Assembly (NCBI RefSeq): GCF_050268245.1
Contig: NZ_JBNNGK010000020.1
Coordinates: 1 to 64,000 of the forward strand
Source of the DNA: JBNNGK01 sp050268245
GTDB lineage: Bacteria; Pseudomonadota; Gammaproteobacteria; Enterobacterales; Enterobacteriaceae
Length of the DNA stretch: 64,000 nt
Reading direction: 5' to 3'
Part shown: positions 1 through 8,240 of the stretch, one piece after another
How positions within the stretch are numbered: the first letter of the stretch is position 1
Layout of the letters: the number at the start of each line of letters is the position of its first letter
Program-made: the position numbers and the translations under genes
Notes under the pieces: generated by a model
The model's database searches: none
What the model saw: only the letters and a program-made list of their open reading frames with translations
Told to the model about the DNA's origin: nothing

Positions 1-67
1 ATGTCAGATCGCAATGCGCCTGTTAGGGCGCGGCTGGTAACAGAGCCTTATAGGCGCCTATGAAAAA

Positions 68-97
68 CCTCCGGCTATGCCGGAGGATATTTATTTG
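68..97 (+). terminator. Intrinsic terminator at the left edge
   Basis: A perfect 7-bp stem (CCTCCGG / CCGGAGG, loop CTATG) is followed by an AT-rich tail (ATATTTATTT). It would end a plus-strand transcript entering from the left. By E. coli gene order the gene just outside would be ihfB, but that gene is not in the window, so this is inference. An imperfect GCGCC/GGGCGC stem and a 12-bp palindrome (ATAGGCGCCTAT, 50-61) lie just before it. Confidence 0.6.
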
Positions 98-472
98 TCA
101 GCCTTAAACCACTTTCTCGTGAGATGTTGATTGTTCTTGTTGGGCGATAGTCCAAAGAAAACCCAGACGTCAATGCTTTACCTTACAGCGAGATGATGTA
201 GATATGCAGCCAAGAACGATGATGAGGAATGGCGACTAAAATTTGTTAGCCTCCTTGTTAACGGGCTGTATCAACGCCGTCCATTGTGAAGGCGGCTTTT
301 ACTGTTTCGCGCTGCTAGGCCTACCACGATTGTCCCTCATTTATTGTTTAATGCCGTGCAGTTACTCGCAGTATTGAGCCCATCATTTCTGCAACGGCGC
401 GATAGTTTGCGTAGCGTATTCCAGCCCTGTTTTTATTTCCGGTAGCCCTCATTTTTCGACGTTAATCTTCCT
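98..472. other. Gene-free stretch upstream of comEC
   Basis: No convincing coding region on either strand. The one structured element is a terminator-like hairpin at 276-301: GCCGTC pairs with GGCGGC through one wobble and is followed by TTTT. It must act on something other than comEC, which starts 170 bases later. I could not pick a comEC promoter with confidence. Confidence 0.4.
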
Positions 473-2770
473 GTGCGAAAGGATTCGAGCAGGGAGCAAC
501 TTATTAAGATTTCGATAGATATCGCCGCGATAGCCGTGGTTGTGGGCATGTTGCCAATGATGTTTTTAGCGCAACTGCCGCCTCAGGGGCTGCTGTTTAG
601 CTTGGCGTTACTGATGCTGTGGTTATGGCGACAAACTCAGCATATTGTCTTTCAGGGACTCGCTTGGCTCTTGTGCGGGTTTATTTTTGCGTGTTGGAGT
701 GCGGGTGGCATTGTGCGGCAAATCAACACGTTGAGCAGTAAACCCGTCAGTATCGTGGCAACGATAAGCAGTGTTAAATTATCAGGTCACGAACCCTCTA
801 AACTGTTGTTTCGTATTGAGCAGGTTAATGATCGTTGGCTATTTCCAGCGTTGTCATTTAGCGCCAGCTTGAAGGGAAAACACGGGTGCGCCGGGCAACG
901 TTGGGCGCTAAAAGTTCGGCTACGGCCGGTGCATAGCCGTCTTAATCAAGGTGGTTTTGATCGGCAGCGTTGGGCTATTGCACGGCGTCAGCCATTGGTG
1001 GGTTATATTCAGTCCGCCAAGCTTATCGATGCACAATGTGGCTGGCGGCAGCGAATTATCACCGCAGTGGAACGGCAGTTAGAGCCCTTGTCACATCGTG
1101 GCATTCTATTCGCGCTGGCATTTGGCGAACGGCTGTTAATCACTAAGCATGAACGTGCATTGCTACTTAAAACCGGGATAGCTCATTTAATGGCGATCTC
1201 CGGGTTACATATTTCGTTGGCGGCGATGTTGATATGGAGTCTTGCGCGATTGTTACAGCGCTTATTGCCGGCATGGCTTATTGGTTACCGCTTTCCGTTG
1301 TTGAGTAGCGTCATTCTGGCATTAGGCTATGTTTGGCTAGCCGGTGGGCAACCGCCTGCACTGCGTGCCGCCATGGCACTCACCTTGTGGATGGGGCTAC
1401 GTTTATTTGGTGTCAGCTGTTCTTCTTGGCAAGTTTGGTTGTGGTGTATCAGCCTACTGCTATTAAGCGATCCGTTGGCGATATTGTCAGACAGTTTTTG
1501 GCTTTCGGCGCTGGCCGTTGCTGCGTTGATTTTTTGGTTCGAGTGGGCACCGTTACCCGCAAGGTTTAATACCGCTTGGCGATGGGCGCCGCTACGTTGG
1601 TTGCATATTCAGCTTGGTATGACGTTATTGTTATTGCCGATGCAATTCGGGTTATTTCATGGCGTGAGCTGGACGTCATTGCCTGCGAATCTATGGGCTG
1701 TGCCTATCGTATCGTTGCTGACGGTACCTTTTGTTTTGTGTGCTTTGATCGTCAACGATGTGCCATGGCTCGGGGCATTTTTATGGTCTTTGGCCAATTA
1801 TTCTCTACATTGCGCGCTATGGCCGTTACCTTATCTGGAGCAAGGATGGGTACGCGTTAGTGCCGGATTATTACAATTTAGTGCGCTTGGTTGGCTGGGC
1901 GTGGTGGCGTGGCGCTTTAAATGGTGGTGGCGTTATCCCGCGGGCTGTCTCGTTGTGGTGCTCTGCTGTTTGATTTGGCGAGTACGCCAACCAGACTATC
2001 ATTGGCGGGTGGATATGTTGGATGTGGGGCACGGCCTGGCCGTGGTGATAGAGCGTGAAGGTAAAGCTATAATCTACGACACCGGCGACCGCTGGGAAAC
2101 TGGGAGTACCGCTGAAAGCGTGATCCTGCCTTATCTACATTGGCGTGGTTTGCAGCTTGAGCAAATTATCATCAGCCATAGCCACCAGGATCATATTGGG
2201 GGGCTGGCGGTGTTGCAGCAGGCATTTCCTCGGGCCCGCGTTTATTCACCGTTAAACGACACCGGGCATTTACCTTGTGTGCAGGGGCAACAGTGGCACT
2301 GGCAAGGATTGCGGCTAGCAGCGTTATGGCCGCCACGGCGAGTGAATTATGCGGCTAATGATGATTCCTGCATTCTACGCATTGATGATGGCACCCACAG
2401 CATGCTCTTGACCGGGGATGTCGAAGGCAGAGGTGAGGCAGCCTTAATGCGGCAACGAAGTCATCTACCTGCCACATTGCTACAGGTACCGCATCATGGC
2501 AGTAAAACATCTTCGGCATCGCCATTTTTACGGGCGGTGGCGCCAAAAATGGCCTTGGCCTCTGCTGCACGTTACAACGTTTGGCGTTTGCCCGCTGAAA
2601 AAATAATCAAACGGTACCGAGCAAATCATATCCTGTGGCGGGATACATCACGTTCAGGGCAACTAAGCGTGCGTTTTTTCGACAATTATTGGCAATTAAA
2701 AGGCTTTCGTGAACAATTAATGCCCCGTTGGTACCATCAGTGGTTTGGCGTAGAGGGGGATAATGAGTAA
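473..2770 (+). CDS. comEC: ComEC/Rec2-family DNA-internalisation membrane protein
   Basis: 765 residues, close to the 754 of E. coli YcaI/ComEC. The family forms the inner-membrane channel for single-stranded DNA during uptake. Order: N-terminal DUF4131-like segment (about 20-190), the hydrophobic multi-pass Competence domain (about 205-480), and a C-terminal metallo-beta-lactamase-like domain from about residue 515 (LDVGHG). That domain has an intact metal motif HSHQDH (H569 to H574), then LLTGDVEG and PHHGSKT (H674-H675). The GTG start at 473 is the longest option; similarity to the family is clear only from about residue 14, so a shorter start is possible. It stops 35 bases before msbA and likely heads a comEC-msbA-lpxK operon. 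Together with sxy at 53.3 kb it keeps part of a competence apparatus; natural transformation cannot be concluded from this. Confidence 0.93.
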   Translation: MRKDSSREQLIKISIDIAAIAVVVGMLPMMFLAQLPPQGLLFSLALLMLWLWRQTQHIVFQGLAWLLCGFIFACWSAGGIVRQINTLSSKPVSIVATISSVKLSGHEPSKLLFRIEQVNDRWLFPALSFSASLKGKHGCAGQRWALKVRLRPVHSRLNQGGFDRQRWAIARRQPLVGYIQSAKLIDAQCGWRQRIITAVERQLEPLSHRGILFALAFGERLLITKHERALLLKTGIAHLMAISGLHISLAAMLIWSLARLLQRLLPAWLIGYRFPLLSSVILALGYVWLAGGQPPALRAAMALTLWMGLRLFGVSCSSWQVWLWCISLLLLSDPLAILSDSFWLSALAVAALIFWFEWAPLPARFNTAWRWAPLRWLHIQLGMTLLLLPMQFGLFHGVSWTSLPANLWAVPIVSLLTVPFVLCALIVNDVPWLGAFLWSLANYSLHCALWPLPYLEQGWVRVSAGLLQFSALGWLGVVAWRFKWWWRYPAGCLVVVLCCLIWRVRQPDYHWRVDMLDVGHGLAVVIEREGKAIIYDTGDRWETGSTAESVILPYLHWRGLQLEQIIISHSHQDHIGGLAVLQQAFPRARVYSPLNDTGHLPCVQGQQWHWQGLRLAALWPPRRVNYAANDDSCILRIDDGTHSMLLTGDVEGRGEAALMRQRSHLPATLLQVPHHGSKTSSASPFLRAVAPKMALASAARYNVWRLPAEKIIKRYRANHILWRDTSRSGQLSVRFFDNYWQLKGFREQLMPRWYHQWFGVEGDNE

Positions 2771-2805
2771 AATAGGCCGCTATTTCTTTCAAGGCTGGTA
2801 TTTGC

Positions 2806-4554
2806 ATGATGAATGACAAAGATCTCTCGACCACTCAGACCTTCCGTCGACTGTGGCCGATGATCGCACCTTTCAAGTCAGGGCTAATAGTAGCCGCTAT
2901 CGCGTTAGTTTTGAACGCCGCCGGGGACACATTCATGTTGTCCTTGTTAAAACCTCTGCTGGATGATGGTTTTGGTAAAACTGACAGCAGCGTTTTACTC
3001 TGGATGCCTCTCGCCGTTATGGGGCTGATGCTGATGCGTGGGGTAACCAGTTTTATTTCCAGCTATTGCATCTCCTGGGTGTCGGGCATGGTGGTGATGC
3101 AAATGCGGCGGCGCTTGTTCGGCCATATGATGCGGATGCCGGTGTCTTTCTTTGATCAACAATCTACGGGTACTTTGCTGTCGCGCATTACTTATGATTC
3201 TGAACAGGTGGCTTCGTCTTCATCCAGTGCACTGGTAACCGTGGTGCGTGAAGGGGCTTCGATTATCGGCTTGTTCATCATGATGTTCTACTACAGCTGG
3301 CAGCTTTCAGTCATTCTGATTGTCTTGGCACCCATTGTGTCTTTTGCAATTCGTCTGGTGTCGAAGCGTTTTCGTAATATCAGCAAGAATATGCAGAACA
3401 CCATGGGGCAGGTGACAACCAGCGCTGAGCAAATGCTGAAAGGGCATAAAGAAGTGTTGATTTTCGGCGGTCAGCAAGTGGAAACCGAACGCTTCAATTC
3501 AGTCAGTAACCGTATGCGCCAACAGGGCATGAAGCTGGTTTCTGCCTCTTCCATTTCCGATCCGATTATTCAGTTCATCGCGTCTCTGGCGCTGGCGTTC
3601 GTCTTGTTTGCCGCCAGTTTCCCGAGCGTGATGGAAACCTTGACTGCCGGTACCATCACCGTGGTGTTCTCTGCGATGATCGCTCTGATGCGTCCGCTGA
3701 AGTCATTAACTAACGTCAATGCACAGTTCCAGCGCGGTATGGCCGCCTGCCAAACGTTGTTTTCTATTTTGGATATGGAGCAGGAAAAGGATACCGGCAC
3801 GCGCCAAATTGAGCGAGCCAAAGGGGATATCGAATTCCGTCATGTCACTTTCTACTATCCTGGGAAAGAAACACCGGCACTGCGTGATATCAACTTGAGC
3901 ATTCAAGAAGGTAAAACCGTGGCATTGGTTGGGCGTTCGGGTTCCGGGAAGTCCACTATCGCTAACTTGTTAACGCGTTTCTATGACATCCAGGAAGGTG
4001 AAATCCTGATGGATGGTCACGATCTGCGTGAATATACCTTGGCTTCGCTGCGCGATCAGGTCGCGCTGGTGTCACAAAACGTGCACCTGTTCAATGACAC
4101 CATTGCCAATAATATCGCTTATGCGCGCGAGCATCGCTACACCCGCGAAGAGATTGAAAAAGCGGCGCGTATGGCCTATGCCATGGACTTTATTGAAAAA
4201 ATGGATCAGGGCTTGGATACGGTGATCGGCGAAAACGGCGTGATGCTTTCGGGTGGACAACGCCAGCGTATTGCCATTGCGCGAGCATTGCTGCGTGACT
4301 GTCCGATCCTCATCCTTGATGAAGCGACGTCAGCGCTGGATACAGAATCTGAGCGGGCTATTCAGGCTGCGCTGGATGAACTGCAAAAAGATCGCACTTC
4401 TCTGGTGATCGCACACCGTCTATCTACCATTGAAAAAGCAGATGAGATTCTGGTGGTTGAGGATGGTCGTATTGTCGAACGTGGCGAACATGCTCGTTTG
4501 CTTGCTGAACAAGGCGCCTATGCGCAACTGCATCGTATGCAGTTTGGCCAATAA
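2806..4554 (+). CDS. msbA: Lipid A export ABC transporter MsbA
   Basis: 582 residues, the same length as E. coli MsbA and nearly identical along its length. This homodimeric half-transporter flips core-lipid A across the inner membrane. The first 330 residues hold six membrane helices. The nucleotide-binding domain follows, with Walker A GRSGSGKST near 376-384, the signature LSGGQ near 481-485 and Walker B ILILDEA near 501-507, then the H-loop (IAHRLST). The start is the first of two adjacent ATGs and agrees with E. coli (MxNDKDLST). Its TAA shares one base with the lpxK ATG, so the two are translationally coupled and expressed together in lipid A maturation. Confidence 0.99.
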   Translation: MMNDKDLSTTQTFRRLWPMIAPFKSGLIVAAIALVLNAAGDTFMLSLLKPLLDDGFGKTDSSVLLWMPLAVMGLMLMRGVTSFISSYCISWVSGMVVMQMRRRLFGHMMRMPVSFFDQQSTGTLLSRITYDSEQVASSSSSALVTVVREGASIIGLFIMMFYYSWQLSVILIVLAPIVSFAIRLVSKRFRNISKNMQNTMGQVTTSAEQMLKGHKEVLIFGGQQVETERFNSVSNRMRQQGMKLVSASSISDPIIQFIASLALAFVLFAASFPSVMETLTAGTITVVFSAMIALMRPLKSLTNVNAQFQRGMAACQTLFSILDMEQEKDTGTRQIERAKGDIEFRHVTFYYPGKETPALRDINLSIQEGKTVALVGRSGSGKSTIANLLTRFYDIQEGEILMDGHDLREYTLASLRDQVALVSQNVHLFNDTIANNIAYAREHRYTREEIEKAARMAYAMDFIEKMDQGLDTVIGENGVMLSGGQRQRIAIARALLRDCPILILDEATSALDTESERAIQAALDELQKDRTSLVIAHRLSTIEKADEILVVEDGRIVERGEHARLLAEQGAYAQLHRMQFGQ

Positions 4555-5534
4555 TGATCGAGCGTATCTGGTCCGGTAGTTCTTTGGTCTACCTGCTGCT
4601 GTTGCCGTTTTCTTGGCTTTATGGACTGGTGAGTTGCCTCATTCGTCTGAGTTATCGTATTGGCCTACGTAAAAGCTGGCGTTCGCCGGTACCGGTGGTG
4701 GTGGTCGGTAATTTGACTGCGGGTGGTAATGGTAAAACACCGATGGTCATTTGGTTGGTTGAGCATTTACAGCAGCGAGGCTATCGGGTTGGGGTCGTAT
4801 CACGCGGATATGGCGGGAAGTCGGCGGTTTATCCTTTGTTATTGGATGCGCAAACGACGACCCAACAGGCAGGTGATGAGCCGGTGTTAATTTTTCAACG
4901 CACCGGCGCACCAGTCGCTATATCGCCCAAGCGTAGTGACGCGGTTCAGGCGTTGTTGAAACATCACGCTATCGATCTGGTGATCACGGATGATGGTTTG
5001 CAACACTATGCGTTGCAGCGGGATTTTGAAATCGTGGTGATTGACGGCGTGCGGCGTTTTGGCAACGGTTGGTGGTTACCCGCAGGCCCGATGCGTGAAC
5101 GCGTGGGTCGGTTGAGCTCGGTAAATGCCTGTATTACAAATGGTGGGGTAGCTCAGCCCGGTGAAATCGCGATGACGTTACAAGCGCGGGAGGCGGTGAA
5201 TATTGCCAGCGGGCAACGCTTACCTGCCGCGCAATTACCTGCGGTTGTTGCCATGGCTGGAATTGGTCATCCGCCGCGCTTTTTTGCCACGCTGGAAAAA
5301 CTCGGGGTTAGCGTTGAACGAGAAGTTGCCTTTGCCGATCATCAGGAGTATCAGCAGGCGCAACTGGCGGCGCTAACCAGCCCGGGGCAAACCTTGATGA
5401 TGACGGAAAAAGACGCGGTCAAGTGCCGCGCCTTTGCTCAAGCTCACTGGTGGTATTTGCCGGTCGATGCGGAGCTGCCTGATGAGCAGGCTACAGAATT
5501 ATTGCAGCGTATCGAAACCTTGTTGCCTCAATAA
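4554..5534 (+). CDS. lpxK: Tetraacyldisaccharide 4'-kinase LpxK
   Basis: 326 residues. It phosphorylates the 4' position of the lipid A disaccharide precursor, making lipid IVA at the inner face of the cytoplasmic membrane. An N-terminal hydrophobic helix (about 11-31) anchors it. The P-loop GNLTAGGNGKT is at 52-62, a DDGLQHY motif lies near 146-152, and ADHQEY near 262 carries the conserved late histidine. The start overlaps the msbA stop (TAATG). The stop lies one base from the stop of ydcJ on the other strand, leaving no room for a terminator between the two. Confidence 0.98.
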   Translation: MIERIWSGSSLVYLLLLPFSWLYGLVSCLIRLSYRIGLRKSWRSPVPVVVVGNLTAGGNGKTPMVIWLVEHLQQRGYRVGVVSRGYGGKSAVYPLLLDAQTTTQQAGDEPVLIFQRTGAPVAISPKRSDAVQALLKHHAIDLVITDDGLQHYALQRDFEIVVIDGVRRFGNGWWLPAGPMRERVGRLSSVNACITNGGVAQPGEIAMTLQAREAVNIASGQRLPAAQLPAVVAMAGIGHPPRFFATLEKLGVSVEREVAFADHQEYQQAQLAALTSPGQTLMMTEKDAVKCRAFAQAHWWYLPVDAELPDEQATELLQRIETLLPQ

Positions 5535-5535
5535 G

Positions 5536-6942
5536 TTACACGTTTAGCGCGTTAAGCCCTAATGCTTGCGCGCAAGCATGTAAAGAACGTTGCTGCGTTT
5601 GTTCATATAACTTCAATTCATCGATTACTTCTGTACCCAGCGCTTGTTCAAATACTGCACGGCTTGACGTCACATTATAATCAGCGTGTTGTCGCTCGCC
5701 TAAATTCGACTGGAAGATCCCCGCCGCACTCACTGGCAAAAAATCCTCATACACCAACGGTTGAAAGCGGATGTAATCTTGAGCGATTAACGCCTCTAAC
5801 GTACTGTGTTTATCTAGACTGTCTTTGGCTGCTAATCCGCATTCTGTTGGGAAATAGCGGAACCAAGCCAATTGTTGCTCACGCATTGCCGGATAATCAT
5901 CGGGAAACGACTGGAAATGCTTGTGCAGTAAGTGGTTATAGCGTTCAGCATTTTTCTCACTGGGCGGCGCCTGCAATGCGTCATGGGTCGCTTGTAGTAG
6001 ACGGTCATATAATGCCCGGCCTTTCGGCGTCAGTGCGACGCCTCGCTGTTCAATTTCACCGAAACGCGCCGTGTGATGGCCAACAAGGGTTGAACCGTCA
6101 CTTTCTACAAAGGCAACCTGTTCTTCCAGCGCTTTGAAACTTGTTTGCCGTAATAAAATGGGGCAGTGACGGCGAGGTGGGCCTTCAATGACCGCTTTGG
6201 GCGTGATGCCACGCTGCGGCATGCAGTCTTGCACGCGATCTATATCTAGCGTGCGTGGGGTTAAATGATTGATATGCGGGCCCTTAAATGCAACCACGTC
6301 GGCGATTAACCGGTGTTGGTCATGCAACTGTTGATATTCAGCCGAGCTAACGGTGGCCTGACTATGCCAGCGGAAGGTTTCCAGCGCCTGCTCGATAAAG
6401 TCGTCGGCTTGTGCGCGATCTAATCCTCCTTGCGCTTCATGCAGGGCGATTAACTCTAGAGCTCTATCGGTGAAAATACGCCGATGAGCCAACAGCTTTT
6501 CGGCGAGTTGACGCAGTGCGGGCTGTTCAATCAGTTCCAAGCGAAGTAAAGAGGTAAAGACGCGGAATGGGCAGGCTTGCAGATCGTGTTCATGTATTGC
6601 GCGAAAGGCCGTCGAATGAACCGGAACCCCAGCGATGGCAAGATCATAATAGCCGACGGGAGCCATTCCCATCACATTAAATAGCCGACGTAACGTTGCG
6701 AGCTCGCTGGCAGTACCGATGCGAACGGCACCGTGGCGCTCCATCACCAACCGTTCGATTTCACCGGTAATTTGTAATTGGTGTGCTAACGCGGCGTCAT
6801 TGCTTAACAACGCTCGATTAGTTTCAGCGACTAAACTGAGCAGATCGCCATATAATGGCACCTCTTTCTGATACATATCAGACATCGCATGCGAGAATTT
6901 GGCGCGAATTTCATTCGATGAGACGAACTGCTGGGCGGTCAT
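5536..6942 (-). CDS. ydcJ: YdcJ/HglS-type 2-oxoadipate dioxygenase/decarboxylase (DUF1338)
   Basis: 468 residues from the chosen start, strongly similar to E. coli YdcJ (447). The characterised family member HglS of Pseudomonas converts 2-oxoadipate to 2-hydroxyglutarate in lysine breakdown, using one metal ion in a VOC-like fold. The hallmark segments are present: VPVHSTAFR (metal His near 109), FKGPHINHLTPRTLD (His near 223 and 226) and ARFGEIEQRGVALTPKGR (metal Glu). A Shine-Dalgarno AAGGAG sits 8 bases before the ATG at 6942 but only 2 bases before the ATG at 6948, so the second is preferred. In E. coli this gene is elsewhere, so it is an insertion into the lpxK-ycaQ interval. The actual substrate here is inferred from the family. 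Confidence 0.88.
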   Translation of the reverse strand: MTAQQFVSSNEIRAKFSHAMSDMYQKEVPLYGDLLSLVAETNRALLSNDAALAHQLQITGEIERLVMERHGAVRIGTASELATLRRLFNVMGMAPVGYYDLAIAGVPVHSTAFRAIHEHDLQACPFRVFTSLLRLELIEQPALRQLAEKLLAHRRIFTDRALELIALHEAQGGLDRAQADDFIEQALETFRWHSQATVSSAEYQQLHDQHRLIADVVAFKGPHINHLTPRTLDIDRVQDCMPQRGITPKAVIEGPPRRHCPILLRQTSFKALEEQVAFVESDGSTLVGHHTARFGEIEQRGVALTPKGRALYDRLLQATHDALQAPPSEKNAERYNHLLHKHFQSFPDDYPAMREQQLAWFRYFPTECGLAAKDSLDKHSTLEALIAQDYIRFQPLVYEDFLPVSAAGIFQSNLGERQHADYNVTSSRAVFEQALGTEVIDELKLYEQTQQRSLHACAQALGLNALNV

Positions 6943-6948
6943 GCGCAT

Positions 6949-7481
6949 AGCTCCTTTATTTAGCCTATTCAGGAAAATTATTTTGGCGATAACCCTGGCT
7001 ACGAAGCCATTCGCCTTGTTTTATCCTCAAGCTTAGCTATCTGACCATAATTTTGTTATAACGCTTTCAAACATATTAGATTTTTATGCGTTAGCTCTCA
7101 TTTGTAGAACACAGGGCCGTAAAAAGCGATGTTGAACACGCAAAACGGCATTTTAAATGCGCAGCCACCTGAAAGAATAAATGATTTTAAATCATAGTGT
7201 TAAATTAAAAACCACACCCTGTGAAAAAAATGTGTGACAAACCGCTTGTGCAATGCGTAATTTTATGAGTAAATGCCAGTCGGCCTGTGATGCAGACCTA
7301 TTTATGTTTGAGTTTAGATTTAGAAGTATAGATGTTGAATTATGTAGTTCCTTCTAAGACGTTATCTTTCGATTCCGCTTCAAAGACGAACCTTCTAAGT
7401 ATCTCCCATAAGTAATGTTTCTGAAAACGGCCACTATTGCCTTATGGCAGATTTTGTAAATATATTTAAAAGGTAAAAGTA
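6949..7481. other. Long AT-rich gene-free region, probable csp leader and ydcJ promoter
   Basis: 533 bases between divergent genes, with no plausible ORF. The right part probably includes a long untranslated leader for the cold-shock gene, as is usual for csp mRNAs, but I find no convincing match to the E. coli cold box. Visible details: CCTTCTAAG occurs twice (near 7350 and 7390), a TTGCC-TTAT-GGCAG hairpin lies near 7438-7451, and the Shine-Dalgarno AAAGGTAA stands before the csp start. The ydcJ promoter must lie in the left part. Confidence 0.5.
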
Positions 7482-7691
7482 ATGTCTAAGAAGACTGGTC
7501 AAGTTAAGTGGTTCAACGAGAGCAAAGGTTTTGGTTTCATTGAGCAACATGACGGCGGTAAAGATGTATTCGTACACTTCTCTGCAATTATGACCGACGG
7601 TTTCAAGACTCTGGCTGAAGGCCAGCGCGTCGAGTACACCATTCAGGACAGCCCGCGCGGGCCGGCTGCCGCCAACGTTGTTGCTCTGTAA
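7482..7691 (+). CDS. Cold-shock domain protein, CspE/CspC type
   Basis: 69 residues, a complete single cold-shock domain. CspE/CspC-type proteins bind single-stranded RNA and DNA, melt secondary structure and act as transcription antiterminators. Both RNA-binding motifs are canonical: RNP1 KGFGFI and RNP2 VFVHF, plus KWFN and the C-terminal GPAAANV. A Shine-Dalgarno AAAGGTAA precedes the ATG. It is followed by an intrinsic terminator at 7776-7800 and then by a second, divergent csp gene. Assignment to the family is certain; which E. coli paralogue is the true orthologue cannot be settled by eye, although the sequence is closest to CspE. Confidence 0.95.
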   Translation: MSKKTGQVKWFNESKGFGFIEQHDGGKDVFVHFSAIMTDGFKTLAEGQRVEYTIQDSPRGPAAANVVAL

Positions 7692-7775
7692 TAACAGGTA
7701 ATAGCGTATAGAGTTCTTAATACAACCTTGATGAAGCATTTATGCGGATTCTTGCGGAAGATATTAAGTTCAACC

Positions 7776-7800
7776 AACCCGCCGTAGTGCGGGTTTTTTA
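7776..7800 (+). terminator. Intrinsic terminator of the first csp gene
   Basis: Perfect 7-bp stem AACCCGC / GCGGGTT with a 6-base loop, followed directly by TTTTTA. It separates the two csp genes, so the second must have its own promoter in the 110 bases that follow. Confidence 0.85.
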
Positions 7801-7849
7801 ATTTTTGCTCACGAGAGGTTTGTTACGAAAAACTTTAGGATGGGCTGGT

Positions 7850-7890
7850 AGCATCCCAACAATTATAAAAATAACGTTGTTATGGATGCT
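7850..7890 (+). promoter_or_regulatory. Hairpin in the presumed leader of the second csp gene
   Basis: AGCATCC (7850-7856) pairs with GGATGCT (7884-7890), and AACAA (7858-7862) pairs with TTGTT (7877-7881), around an AU-rich loop. It ends 20 bases before the ATG at 7911. If transcribed it would form a leader stem next to the ribosome-binding site (AAAGGA). A temperature or translation role is inference. Confidence 0.4.
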
Positions 7891-7910
7891 CAAGTAAAAG
7901 GATATAAGTT

Positions 7911-8132
7911 ATGTTTAAAAATACTGTGTTAAAAATGGGCCGTGTGAAATGGTTCGATCAAGCTGAAGGCTACGGTGTTATTTCTCTGGTCGATGGTAGT
8001 GACGAAGTTTATGTTAGCCGTCGTGCTATCGCCAATACCAAAAATAAATCATTAAACGAAGGTCAGAACGTCGAATTCTCGATTTACCGTAGCTCTCATG
8101 GGCTGTCTGCAGCAGACGTTATCGCGTTCTAA
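7911..8132 (+). CDS. Divergent cold-shock-domain paralogue
   Basis: 73 residues, aligning end to end with the neighbouring Csp after a four-residue N-terminal extension, but strongly changed at the nucleic-acid face. RNP1 reads EGYGVI (residues 19-24) instead of KGFGFI, and RNP2 reads VYVSR (33-37) instead of VFVHF. The KWF tract and the hydrophobic core (VEFSI, ADVIAF) are kept, so the fold should persist while single-stranded nucleic-acid binding is probably weaker or different. An AAAGGA Shine-Dalgarno 9 bases upstream supports the ATG at 7911 over the internal Met9. E. coli CspF/CspH are also degenerate at these motifs, so loss of canonical residues has precedent. Its function is unknown. 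Confidence 0.85.
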   Translation: MFKNTVLKMGRVKWFDQAEGYGVISLVDGSDEVYVSRRAIANTKNKSLNEGQNVEFSIYRSSHGLSAADVIAF

Positions 8133-8145
8133 CGTCATGCCTTCC

Positions 8146-8181
8146 TCGCCAGTGCCGGCGTCGTTTCCCCCGCACTGGCGA
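8146..8181. terminator. Perfect inverted repeat after the second csp gene
   Basis: TCGCCAGTGC (8146-8155) and GCACTGGCGA (8172-8181) form a perfect 10-bp stem around a 16-base loop. No T-run follows, so it is either a weak or Rho-assisted terminator or an mRNA 3'-end stabiliser. It separates csp from ycaQ. Confidence 0.55.
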
Positions 8182-8240
8182 AGATAAATCCCCCAAATTC
8201 CACTATTATCAGGCGATAAATTCATCACCTGGATAGTAGA

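Noticed and set aside
5562..6137. 191-codon frame on the plus strand inside ydcJ
   Set aside because: Antisense to a well-conserved gene, with no ribosome-binding site or family similarity.
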